Source of the DNA: Verrucomicrobia subdivision 3 bacterium UBA693
Lineage (GTDB): Bacteria; Verrucomicrobiota; Verrucomicrobiia; Limisphaerales; UBA8199
Length of the DNA: 64,000 bases
Assembly (NCBI GenBank): GCA_002298785.1
Contig: DBMR01000069.1
Location: forward strand, 142,298 to 206,297
Direction: 5' to 3'
Positions within the stretch are counted from its first letter, which is position 1, and each line of letters begins with the position of its first letter. Positions 17,303-25,510 of the stretch are shown one piece after another. The notes beneath the pieces are model-generated. The model did not search any database. It was not told the DNA's origin and worked only from the letters and a program-made list of their open reading frames with translations. The position numbers and the translations under genes were made by a program.

Positions 17303-19032
17303 TGAACGCGGTCAGGAACTACCTCACTTTTCTGCAACGTTGCGCGCGCATTGCCTTCGTCGGGGACTGGCGGTACTACTCGTGGATGGGGGTGTTGACC
17401 GTCCTCGCGCTGTTCGGTCTCAATGCCTACTGCAAACAGTTTGCCCACGGGCTGATCACGACGGGCATGAGCGACCAGGTTTCCTGGGGTGTCTATATCG
17501 CGAACTTCACGTTCCTGGTCGGGGTAGCGGCGGCGGCGGTGATGATGGTCATTCCCGTTTATATCTATAACAACGAGGAACTGCATGATCTCGTCATATT
17601 TGGCGAACTCCTCGCGGTGGCGGCCATCATCATGTGCCTCCTGTTTGTGACGGTGGACCTGGGGCGGCCGGATCGCTTCTGGCATTTGATTCCGGGCATC
17701 GGCCAGCTCAATTTTCCCGCCTCGATGCTGAGCTGGGACGTGATTGTGCTCAATGGATACCTGCTGCTCAATGTCCACATCTGCGGTTATCTCCTGTATT
17801 GTCGTTATCAAAAGAAGATGCCGGCGAAGTGGTTTTATGTGCCCTTCGTGTTTATCGCCATCGTCTGGGCGATTTCAATTCATACGGTCACCGCGTTTCT
17901 TTATGTCGGCTTGGGCGGACGACCGTTCTGGAATTCCTCCATTGTCGGCCCGCGCTTTCTAGCCTCCGCCTTTACCGCCGGCCCCGCGCTGATCATCCTG
18001 GCGATCCAGGTGGTTCGCCGCGTCACCGCGACCGTTCCCAGTGGCCACCTCACGCAGCGTTCTGGCGGCGCTCCTTTACGAAAGCGTCCGGCGGAGACCG
18101 CGGATCTGGACTTGCTCGCGCGCCACCTGCCACAGTTTGCCTCCGTTTCCAAAGAGGTTCGACAGGCCTTGCTCCCCAGCCTGACGGTGCTGGACGTGGT
18201 GGCCGGCGATGTGCTCCTGCGCCAGGGCGAAACCGATAAGGAGGCGTTTCTGGTTTTGAAAGGGCGTGTCGTGGTCGAAAGAGAGGAAAGCGGCCGCATT
18301 CGAATCACGCGCAGCGCCGGCCCGGGTGAGCAGTTCGGCGAGGTCTCTGCGCTGGCGGGCACTCCGCGCGAAGCCACCGCGATTGCCGAGGAACCCTCTC
18401 AAATTCTCAGCGTCCCGGCTGACACCCTGCGCCGCCTGATGAAAAGTCCGGAGCTGGACAAAGTCATTCACGCGCGCATGGCCGAGCGGCTCATGATCAC
18501 CGACCGCGCGTTGATGACCCTGCGCAGCATCGTGCAAGTATCCATGCTCATCAACGTATTCCTCCTGGTGAATGAGGTTTTCAAGGAATTCTATTCCGGC
18601 AATCTGCACGTGGCTTCGTCGAAGTACCTTTTCGTTGGCCTCCACGGTCATCATGCGTTGGTAGGCTGGATTTGGACCGCCATCGCCTTCAACCTTGTGG
18701 CCATGGTGCTGCTCGTGCTGCCAGTCAGTCGCAGCTTGCGTTGGCTCAACCTCACCTGTGTGCTTTGTATCGTAGGCATCTGGATTGAGAAGGGGATGGG
18801 ACTGGTCATCCCCGGGTTCATCCCCACCCCGCTTGGGGAAATGATCGAATACACACCATCACTGAACGAGACCCTGATCTGCATCGGCATTTGGGCGTTC
18901 GGGTTGCTCTGCTACACGATCTTCTTGCGCATGTCGGTTCCCATTCTCCAGGGCCGGCTATCGAAAGCGAATGAGAATTCTGGCGAACCCAGCGTGATCG
19001 GGGCGGTCGCCGTTTCTTCCGCGCCCCGTTAA
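17299..19032 (+). CDS. NrfD-family membrane protein with an inserted cyclic-nucleotide-binding domain (module B)
   Basis: 577 residues, about 168 longer than the NrfD protein of module A. Six hydrophobic helices (about 29-50, 63-89, 96-118, 145-167, 178-202, 219-240) are followed by a soluble block of about 165 residues (about 248-408), then the remaining helices from about residue 412. The block is a cNMP-binding domain: it has VAGDVLLRQGETDKEAFLVLKG and a phosphate-binding cassette FGEVSALAGTPREATA, close to the PKA/CAP pattern FGEL...GTPRAAT. The key Glu348 and Arg357 are present, so real nucleotide binding is plausible. The RR after helix six and an even helix count put the domain in the cytoplasm. 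Alternative: a degenerate domain used only for protein contacts. Confidence 0.92.
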   Translation: MMNAVRNYLTFLQRCARIAFVGDWRYYSWMGVLTVLALFGLNAYCKQFAHGLITTGMSDQVSWGVYIANFTFLVGVAAAAVMMVIPVYIYNNEELHDLVIFGELLAVAAIIMCLLFVTVDLGRPDRFWHLIPGIGQLNFPASMLSWDVIVLNGYLLLNVHICGYLLYCRYQKKMPAKWFYVPFVFIAIVWAISIHTVTAFLYVGLGGRPFWNSSIVGPRFLASAFTAGPALIILAIQVVRRVTATVPSGHLTQRSGGAPLRKRPAETADLDLLARHLPQFASVSKEVRQALLPSLTVLDVVAGDVLLRQGETDKEAFLVLKGRVVVEREESGRIRITRSAGPGEQFGEVSALAGTPREATAIAEEPSQILSVPADTLRRLMKSPELDKVIHARMAERLMITDRALMTLRSIVQVSMLINVFLLVNEVFKEFYSGNLHVASSKYLFVGLHGHHALVGWIWTAIAFNLVAMVLLVLPVSRSLRWLNLTCVLCIVGIWIEKGMGLVIPGFIPTPLGEMIEYTPSLNETLICIGIWAFGLLCYTIFLRMSVPILQGRLSKANENSGEPSVIGAVAVSSAPR

Positions 19033-19044
19033 GGCGGCCGTTGC

Positions 19045-19482
19045 ATGCCTGAGCATTTCCCTGAACCCGAGGCGCGTGAATCCTTGAACGCGCATGCCGC
19101 CGCCAAAGGCGCGGAAATCCATGCCAAATACGGCCCGCACATCGGCTGGAACGAGCTACTCTTGATCCTTTCGGACCGCGCCTGTGTGCGTTATCCCTGT
19201 GCAATCGACTTCGATTCCTCCACTCTGAATCCCGGAGAATTCGCCCACCCCGTTCCGCGGGGCGAACAACCTGAGGATGGCTTTGTCATGCACGTCCATC
19301 CGTACTTCAGCACTCGATTGGACCAGGTGCCGCTGTTGGTGTTGTACCAGCTTGTGCTGGTGAACTATGGAGTATTCGCTGGTCCGCAGGATGCTGAGAG
19401 CTTCGGCGCCAATGCCCTGGGGTTGACTGCGGCCGAGTATTATGCGCGGCTTTGCGGATTGGCGGATGAGCTTGCAGGTTAA
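19045..19482 (+). CDS. conserved-looking protein of unknown function in the NrfD-cNMP operon
   Basis: 145 residues, starting 12 bases after the stop of the NrfD fusion gene and thus probably co-transcribed. No signal peptide, membrane helix or metal-binding Cys set is seen. It is acidic, His-containing (FVMHVHPYF near residue 81) and has a hydrophobic helix-like stretch (LLVLYQLVLVNYG). I do not recognise the family. Its place at the end of the operon and cytoplasmic character would suit a partner of the cytoplasmic cNMP domain, but that is only inference. Confidence 0.65.
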   Translation: MPEHFPEPEARESLNAHAAAKGAEIHAKYGPHIGWNELLLILSDRACVRYPCAIDFDSSTLNPGEFAHPVPRGEQPEDGFVMHVHPYFSTRLDQVPLLVLYQLVLVNYGVFAGPQDAESFGANALGLTAAEYYARLCGLADELAG

Positions 19483-19975
19483 GGCCGGTGGCTTGCCGTC
19501 GGGGATATATGCTGATTACTTCAATTTGCTGTTGAATAGGCAAGAAATACTCATCGTCTGACTTTTAACTGGGTGCAACGGGGGTTGCTTGTGTCCGTTG
19601 CTGTATATCTACTTATGATGCAGCAAGATGCGCGGTTGGTGGTTTTGTCGGGGTGTTGGTGGCGGTTGGCCGATGAGGGCGCGGGAACCTTCTGCGGACT
19701 TGGGGGATGCAAAAAACGGTGACAAAAAGGCAAGGGAAGGAAAGCAGGACTGCTACAAAGACTTTATTTCTTTTGCGCGTAATGGCACAAAAAGTGATGA
19801 GCCACCAACGATGCAACTGTGGAGCAGCCGCCGAGGCGGCGGGGACCATGTTGTGGTGGCAGGCCCAGCAGAGGAGTGGCCATGAGAATTTCGAAGGGGA
19901 ACTGCCCGGCAGTGAAACCGGTTCTGTCGGCACGGTTCCCGGTTCGAAAACTGAGAGGAGTAGAAAGGAAAGACA
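19483..19975. other. 493-base region upstream of cytochrome c paralogue 3
   Basis: No convincing gene. Short frames on both strands (for example one from about 19707) are rich in Gly/Ser/Arg and lack family features. A small inverted repeat TTCAA-N7-TTGAA lies at 19520-19536 in an A+T-rich stretch, and a GCCGCC-GAG-GCGGC hairpin near 19829-19842 may structure the leader. The following gene has a good ribosome binding site (AAGGAAAG just before 19976). The length suggests a regulated promoter. Confidence 0.4.
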
Positions 19976-20305
19976 ATGAAGAAACTAGTAGCAGTGATCG
20001 TTGCTGGAATGGCATTCGCCGCCTTAACGGCCGGTGCGGCCGACGGCAAGGCTCTGTATGAGGAACAATGCGCCAAATGTCATGGCAAGGACGGCAAAGG
20101 CCAGACCACCATGGGCAAGAAATATGGCGCCAAAGACTATACGGATGCCAAGGTGCAGGAAAAGGTCACCGACGCTGCCGCGCTCAAAGCTGTCAAAGAC
20201 GGCTTCAAGGGCGAAGACGGCAAGGTGTTGATGAAACCCGCGGAAGGCATGTCGGAAGACGACATGAAGGCCGTGGTGGCCCATATGCGCACCTTTAAGA
20301 AGTAA
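19976..20305 (+). CDS. small monohaem class I cytochrome c, paralogue 3
   Basis: 109 residues with a signal peptide (MKKLVAVIVAGMAFAALTAG, cleavage near AGA-ADG), haem motif CAKCH followed by GKDGKGQTTMG, and a VLMKPAEGM segment for the axial Met. It shares the block KDYTDAKVQ with the other two copies. Its position just before the ImcH-like gene repeats the pattern of one small cytochrome per membrane module. It probably carries electrons in the periplasm. Confidence 0.9.
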   Translation: MKKLVAVIVAGMAFAALTAGAADGKALYEEQCAKCHGKDGKGQTTMGKKYGAKDYTDAKVQEKVTDAAALKAVKDGFKGEDGKVLMKPAEGMSEDDMKAVVAHMRTFKK

Positions 20306-20313
20306 GCGCGCTG

Positions 20314-20338
20314 AGCGCTGGGACTGGTTCCCGGCGCT
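20314..20338 (+). terminator. hairpin after cytochrome c paralogue 3
   Basis: A 10-bp stem (AGCGCTGGGA / TCCCGGCGCT, one G-T pair) with a five-base loop begins 8 bases after the stop codon. A short GGCGA/TCGCC stem follows near 20356-20370. No T-tract is present, so read-through into the next operon is possible. Confidence 0.45.
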
Positions 20339-20439
20339 TCTCCCCGCGGGGCTGTGGCGACCTGATCGCCATGGCCCGAGGGGAGGCAAGCGTGCAGTGC
20401 CTGGTCTGACCCAACTTTAACGCGACATTTCCATAACCC

Positions 20440-21927
20440 ATGCCCAACCCCACACCTGATCCCATCCCCGTAAAAGCCGGCGGAAATGGAACTTCGCTGG
20501 TCCGTAACTGGATTACCAGCATCGGACTCATTGTTTCCGTCGGCGGAATGTTTTCGTTCCTGCTATTGATGGTCATGGATCTCCTCTCGGAGAATTCCAA
20601 TCCCTACCTGGGAATCTTGACCTACATGATTGCGCCCGGTTTCATCGTGGGCGGCCTGGTATTAGGGGTGGTCGGTATTTTGGTGCGGCGGCACCAGGCG
20701 TTGAAGCGGACCGGCACCTTGCCGCCATTTCGGATCGACTTCAGCCTACCGCAAAATCGGAAGGCATTCGGCGCCTTCCTGATCTGTTCTGCTCTGTTCC
20801 TGTTGCTGTCCGCCGTGGGCAGTTACCACACTTACCATTTCACCGAATCCGTGAAGTTTTGCGGGGAGGCCTGCCATTCCGTGATGAAACCGGAATTGGT
20901 GACCTACCGTCAGGGCTCGCATGCGCGGGTGCTCTGTGCGGAATGCCATATTGGCAAGGGGGCGGGGTGGTTCGTGAAATCGAAGCTGTCGGGAACGTAT
21001 CAGGTCTATGCGGTGGCCTTCAATAAGTATCCGCGACCGGTACCGACTCCGATTAAGAACTTGCGCCCGGCCCAGGAAACTTGCGAGCAGTGCCACTGGC
21101 CGCAGAAGTTTGTCGGCAACCTGGAGCGGACGTTCAATTACTACCTGACGGACGAGACGAACACTCAGTTCACGGTGCGAATGTTGATGAAAGTGGGCGG
21201 GGCCGATCCAACTCACGGTCCGGTGGGCGGGATTCATTACCACATGAATGTGGCCAACAAGATCGAGTATTATGCTTCGGACGATGCGCGGCAGAAGATC
21301 CCCTGGATTCGCGTAACCAGTCCCAAAGGTGAGATCACGGAATATCGCGCCCCGAAATTCACCAATGAGGTGGATACGGCGAAGATTCGCCGCATGGATT
21401 GCATGGACTGTCATAATCGTCCGGCGCACCGTTACAAAACGCCGAATAGCGCGGTGAATCTGGCCATGACTTTGGGCAATATCGACCCGGCCATCCCGTG
21501 GGTGAAGAGCAACGCGGTTTACACGCTGACCCGCACCTACACGAACGAGACCGTAGCGCTGCAATCGATAGAAAGCTATCTCACCGCCAAATATCCTGCT
21601 GAAGTCCGGGTTAAAAAGGTGATCGAACAGGTGCAGAAGATTTACCAGAGTAATTTCTTCCCGGAGATGAAAGCCAGTTGGTCGTCCTATCCTGACAACA
21701 TCGGTCACAAGGATTGGGCGGGTTGCTTCCGGTGTCACGATGGAAACCACAAGGCGGCGGATGGGAAGAAGTCCGTCACCGCCAGCGACTGCGACGCTTG
21801 CCATACGATTCTAGCGCAAGGCAACGGTGCGGACTTGCTGCAGTTGACCCCCAAGAGTCAGAAGTTTAAACATCCTGGAGACGAAGTGGAAGGAGGCTGC
21901 AATGATTGCCATACCGGCGGTTTATAA
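20440..21927 (+). CDS. NapC/NirT-type inner-membrane heptahaem cytochrome c (ImcH-like)
   Basis: 495 residues: three N-terminal membrane helices (about 22-50, 58-84, 107-130), then a periplasmic domain with seven haem motifs: CGEACH (CX3CH), CAECH, CEQCH, CMDCH, CFRCH, CDACH and CNDCH. The first site with VMKPE after it is typical of NapC/NirT quinol dehydrogenases. Three helices plus seven haems is the architecture described for Geobacter ImcH, a quinol oxidase feeding high-potential extracellular acceptors. The NapC core is clear; equating the role with ImcH is inference. The stop lies inside the next gene, which starts 26 bases earlier, so the two are coupled. Confidence 0.9.
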   Translation: MPNPTPDPIPVKAGGNGTSLVRNWITSIGLIVSVGGMFSFLLLMVMDLLSENSNPYLGILTYMIAPGFIVGGLVLGVVGILVRRHQALKRTGTLPPFRIDFSLPQNRKAFGAFLICSALFLLLSAVGSYHTYHFTESVKFCGEACHSVMKPELVTYRQGSHARVLCAECHIGKGAGWFVKSKLSGTYQVYAVAFNKYPRPVPTPIKNLRPAQETCEQCHWPQKFVGNLERTFNYYLTDETNTQFTVRMLMKVGGADPTHGPVGGIHYHMNVANKIEYYASDDARQKIPWIRVTSPKGEITEYRAPKFTNEVDTAKIRRMDCMDCHNRPAHRYKTPNSAVNLAMTLGNIDPAIPWVKSNAVYTLTRTYTNETVALQSIESYLTAKYPAEVRVKKVIEQVQKIYQSNFFPEMKASWSSYPDNIGHKDWAGCFRCHDGNHKAADGKKSVTASDCDACHTILAQGNGADLLQLTPKSQKFKHPGDEVEGGCNDCHTGGL

Positions 21928-24103
21928 TCAGAATATGTGTGGCTTTCCCGCCTCGGCTATTTGGAACGGTGCGGCCGCACGCTGGCGCGGATACCTTGGT
22001 GGCGGCCTGTTGTTGCTGGCTTTTGTGCCAACACTATTCGCCGCGCCCAAGAACCCCAACAGTGCGTGCTTCGACTGCCATGGGGACAAGGACTTGTGGA
22101 AGACAAACGCTGCCGGGAAAGCCATTTCCCTATATGTGGAGGAGGCCAAGTTCCTGGCCGGTGTGCATAAGACTAACGCGTGTGTTAGCTGCCACGCGGA
22201 CATTTCCAGCCAGCATCCGGATGACAACGCGCCGGTCAAACCGGTGAATTGCGCCACCTGCCACGAGATTCCGGCCAAGGATTATTCCCAGAGCATTCAT
22301 GGTGTCAGCCACAGCCTGGGGGCTTCGGGTGCAGCCAGTTGTGCGGACTGCCATGGCAAGCATGATATTCTGACCACGACCAATGTTCAGTCGCGGGTGT
22401 TCAAGCTGAATTTGCCGGGAACTTGCGCAGCCTGCCACGCGAATGCCGGGCTGACCAAGGAATACGAGATGAAATTTCCCGAAGCGGCCTCGCACTACAT
22501 GGACAGCATCCACGGGCAGAAGTTGCTGCAGCAAGGCTTGCTGGTGGCGCCGTCCTGCAATGATTGCCATGGAGCGCACGGCATCAAGCGGGCGGTGGAT
22601 CGCGATTCGCCCATCAACTCCTTGAACGTGGCGAAGACCTGTGGCAAGTGCCATCACGGCGTCGAGGAGAAGTATTTGAAGAGCGTGCATGGGCAGTTGC
22701 TGCTCAAGGGCGATAAGCGGGGCCCCGTTTGCATCGATTGTCACAGCGCCCACGAAGTGGAGGCTCCGCGCAACGGTCATTTCAAAATGGCCAGCGACCA
22801 ACGTTGTGGCAAGTGCCATCAGGACAGCCTGACCCATTACCGTGAGACCTATCACGGCAAGGCCATGGCCCTGGGCAAACCGAACGTGGCCGCCGACGTC
22901 GCCGCGTGTTACGACTGCCACGGTCACCACGACGTGCTGGCGCCGACCAACCCGAATTCGCGTCTATCCACGAACAATATTGTGGCGACGTGCAAGGTTT
23001 GCCATCCCAAAGCCACCGCGGGATTCGCGGAGTACAAGCCGCACGCCAATCCGCTGGACGGAAAGAAGTTTCCGGCATTGCACGTCACCTTCCTGTTCAT
23101 GACCGCCCTGTTGGTGGGGGTATTCGTCTTTTTCGGCGGCCATACCGGCGCCTGGTTGGTCCGTGCCGGTTACCTGTATTGGCATGATTCCAAGAAGTTT
23201 CGCGAGGCGAAAACCGCCACCCAGGAGGGCGGTGAATGGTTCTCACGCTTCGTGCCGTTTGAACGGTTCCTCCATTTCCTGGTGGTGACCAGCTTTTTGT
23301 TGCTGGTGATTACCGGCATGCCCCTGAAGTTTTACTACACCGATTGGGCCAAAACCCTGTTCCACTTTATTGGTGGAGCGGAGACGGCGCGCGCGCTGCA
23401 TCGTTTGGGCGCGGTCGTCACCTTCCTCTATTTTGGCCTGCACGTGGCTTCGCTCCTGATCAAATGCTGGACCGGACGCGGCAAAATCCGTGATCCGCAA
23501 ACCGGCCGCATGAGCTTGAAACGGATGTGGAATGTGCTCTTCGGGCCCGATTCCATGATCCCGACCCTCCAGGATTGGAGGGATTTCGTCGCGCACAATA
23601 AATGGTTCTTCGGCAAGGGGCCCCGGCCCGATTTCGATCGCTGGACCTACTGGGAGAAGTTCGACTATTTCGCGGTGTTCTGGGGCGTGTTCATCATCGG
23701 TAGCTCGGGCCTCATCATGTGGTATCCCGAGTTCTTCACCCGGTTCCTGCCGGGATGGGTGATCAATATAGCGCTGATTATTCACTCAGATGAAGCTTTG
23801 TTGGCCGCAGGCTTCATATTCTCGATCCATTTCTTTAACACCCACTTCCGTATCGAGAAATTCCCGATGGACACGGTGATTTTCTCCGGTCGGATTTCGA
23901 AGAATGAGATGCTGCATGAGCGCCGCCGGTGGTATGACCGCCTGGTGGCCGAAGGCCGGTTGGAGAATTACCGGATGCGGGATGAATGGCTGCGGTGGAA
24001 GAGCATCGCCCGCTCGTTCGGATACTTCTTCTTCGGTCTCGGGGTGCTGCTGCTGCTCCTGATCATTTACGCGATGGTCACCCGGTTAGTCGCCGGCCAT
24101 TGA
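21902..24103 (+). CDS. undecahaem cytochrome c fused to a six-helix cytochrome b domain (CbcL-like)
   Basis: 733 residues. A signal-anchor (about 29-47) leads to a periplasmic domain with eleven CXXCH motifs between about residues 56 and 366 (CFDCH, CVSCH, CATCH, CADCH, CAACH, CNDCH, CGKCH, CIDCH, CGKCH, CYDCH, CKVCH). The C-terminal half has six membrane helices with paired histidines (RFLHFL, LHRLG...FGLHVAS, IHSDE...SIHFF) typical of b-haem ligands in the HydB/cytochrome b561-like family. Geobacter CbcL, a low-potential quinol oxidase, has the same two-part design with nine c-haems. The start at 21902 is supported by GGAGG six bases upstream inside the preceding gene; Met12 is the only alternative. 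Confidence 0.9.
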   Translation: MIAIPAVYNQNMCGFPASAIWNGAAARWRGYLGGGLLLLAFVPTLFAAPKNPNSACFDCHGDKDLWKTNAAGKAISLYVEEAKFLAGVHKTNACVSCHADISSQHPDDNAPVKPVNCATCHEIPAKDYSQSIHGVSHSLGASGAASCADCHGKHDILTTTNVQSRVFKLNLPGTCAACHANAGLTKEYEMKFPEAASHYMDSIHGQKLLQQGLLVAPSCNDCHGAHGIKRAVDRDSPINSLNVAKTCGKCHHGVEEKYLKSVHGQLLLKGDKRGPVCIDCHSAHEVEAPRNGHFKMASDQRCGKCHQDSLTHYRETYHGKAMALGKPNVAADVAACYDCHGHHDVLAPTNPNSRLSTNNIVATCKVCHPKATAGFAEYKPHANPLDGKKFPALHVTFLFMTALLVGVFVFFGGHTGAWLVRAGYLYWHDSKKFREAKTATQEGGEWFSRFVPFERFLHFLVVTSFLLLVITGMPLKFYYTDWAKTLFHFIGGAETARALHRLGAVVTFLYFGLHVASLLIKCWTGRGKIRDPQTGRMSLKRMWNVLFGPDSMIPTLQDWRDFVAHNKWFFGKGPRPDFDRWTYWEKFDYFAVFWGVFIIGSSGLIMWYPEFFTRFLPGWVINIALIIHSDEALLAAGFIFSIHFFNTHFRIEKFPMDTVIFSGRISKNEMLHERRRWYDRLVAEGRLENYRMRDEWLRWKSIARSFGYFFFGLGVLLLLLIIYAMVTRLVAGH

Positions 24104-24124
24104 TTCTTTGGTTTGCGTTCCTCG

Positions 24125-24163
24125 AGGGCCGTGGCTGATTCGTCAGTCGCGGCCCTTTTGTTT
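24125..24163 (+). terminator. strong intrinsic terminator of the cytochrome island
   Basis: A 14-bp stem (AGGGCCGTGGCTGA / TCAGTCGCGGCCCT, two G-T pairs) closed by a TTCG tetraloop is followed by TTTGTTTG. It lies 22 bases after the CbcL-like gene and marks the end of the respiratory island. Confidence 0.93.
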
Positions 24164-24208
24164 GTGCGCCCGGCAAGGAGTAAGCCGGCAGGATTGTGGG
24201 GCTGCCAG

Positions 24209-25462
24209 CTATTCCCGGGTCAGGGACGATTCCACGGGTGCGGCGGCCTCGGCCGAAGGATGTTTTCCGACTCTGATTTCAGGCAGGAGAAAGCCTGAGC
24301 CGATGAGGATGAGCCCGATGCTGATCCAGCCCAGCGCGTGCGGGGAAAGACTGGCTACCGTGAAAAACGCTGTCAAAGGTGCTATCACCCCCCGGACGCC
24401 TGTAAAGAAGGTATGGACGGACATGTAATCCGCGACTCGTTCCGGCGGTGCGAATTTTGTCACCCACAAGCCCCACGCGACGTCCGCGCCGGCGTTTGAA
24501 ACGCCAAAAAGCAGCGAGCCGATCACTAAACCAGTCATGCTCCCCGTAGTGAAGAACGAGAGGATGCCTAGGGCGAATCCCAGGTTCAGCATCAACCGAA
24601 GTTTGAAAAAATTGATGTGATCAAACAGCCAGCCCCAGGCGGGATTCAAGCCGAGGCGGGCCAGGTTGGGGATTACTCCGGTCAACAGGGCGATGGTGGC
24701 GGCGGTTAACGCCTGGCCGTTTACGTTTACCCCGTACTTGGTGTTGGCGAGGTATTCCACCCGCAAGGGTGACATCATCAGCATGGCAAAGCCGATGAAC
24801 ATCCAGGCGATCAGTGTTTGGCGGAACACCCGGTCCTGCTTCACAAAACGCAGCGCGCGGAACGGATGGGTGCCCCCGGAAGCGGCCAGCGGTTTTGAGG
24901 GACAGCGGCGAAGGCAATAGCAGGCTGCCGCCCCGCTCACCGCGAAAGCCAGCAGCAACCAGCGGAATCGACCGATATGGTTGGAGAGCAGACGGCCGCC
25001 CAGTTCGCTGACCGCGGCCGCGGTGGCGATGCGAATCATCATTGTGCGCGCAAAGCGACGTCCGCGTTCACGGCTGGGGTAGTTATCCTGGTAGATTTGC
25101 GTGAGCAGGGGAATGGCGGCGGAGGAAGCGGCCATGGCCAGGACCGAGCCGACGACGAAGACGGGCAACGTGGGGATCAAAGCCATCGCTAGGAAGCTGG
25201 CGGCACCGGCTGCCGCCAGATGCGCGGCCGCCCGGGCCACCGGCACGCCGCGCGCCTCAACCTGGGAGACCAGCCAGGGACTTAATAGCAACCCCAGGCT
25301 GCCACCACCCGCCACTAACGCCTTGGCTAACGGCCCGGCGCCATACCAGCGGACCGCGATCAACAGCAGGAACAAGACGGCCGCAGCCTCGTTGATTCCC
25401 GCCGAAATGGCGCGCCAACGCTCCAGGCGGTAAGTCACCGCGGTTCTTTCTTCTGCCGTCAC
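24209..25462 (-). CDS. major facilitator superfamily transporter
   Basis: 417 residues with about twelve hydrophobic helices in the two-bundle MFS arrangement. A basic central loop (RRCPSKPL...HPFRALRFVKQDR, about 185-210) separates the halves, and the first cytoplasmic loops carry short basic motifs (PSRERGRRFAR near 135). Substrate unknown. It ends convergently with the cytochrome island, and a small membrane protein gene lies 48 bases upstream on the same strand. Start at the first ATG; no strong ribosome binding site distinguishes it. Confidence 0.82.
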   Translation of the reverse strand: MTAEERTAVTYRLERWRAISAGINEAAAVLFLLLIAVRWYGAGPLAKALVAGGGSLGLLLSPWLVSQVEARGVPVARAAAHLAAAGAASFLAMALIPTLPVFVVGSVLAMAASSAAIPLLTQIYQDNYPSRERGRRFARTMMIRIATAAAVSELGGRLLSNHIGRFRWLLLAFAVSGAAACYCLRRCPSKPLAASGGTHPFRALRFVKQDRVFRQTLIAWMFIGFAMLMMSPLRVEYLANTKYGVNVNGQALTAATIALLTGVIPNLARLGLNPAWGWLFDHINFFKLRLMLNLGFALGILSFFTTGSMTGLVIGSLLFGVSNAGADVAWGLWVTKFAPPERVADYMSVHTFFTGVRGVIAPLTAFFTVASLSPHALGWISIGLILIGSGFLLPEIRVGKHPSAEAAAPVESSLTRE

Positions 25463-25510
25463 GTTCGCCGCGCACGATACGCGGCTTTTCGGGATAAAGC
25501 GATATTGCGC

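Noticed and set aside
19483..19975. A riboswitch or small gene in the long leader of cytochrome c paralogue 3
   Set aside because: I could not match any known riboswitch core, and the short frames lack protein-like features.
12080..24103. The island as a nrf nitrite-ammonification operon
   Set aside because: The pentahaem catalytic NrfA with its CXXCK motif is absent; only NrfB/C/D-like parts occur.
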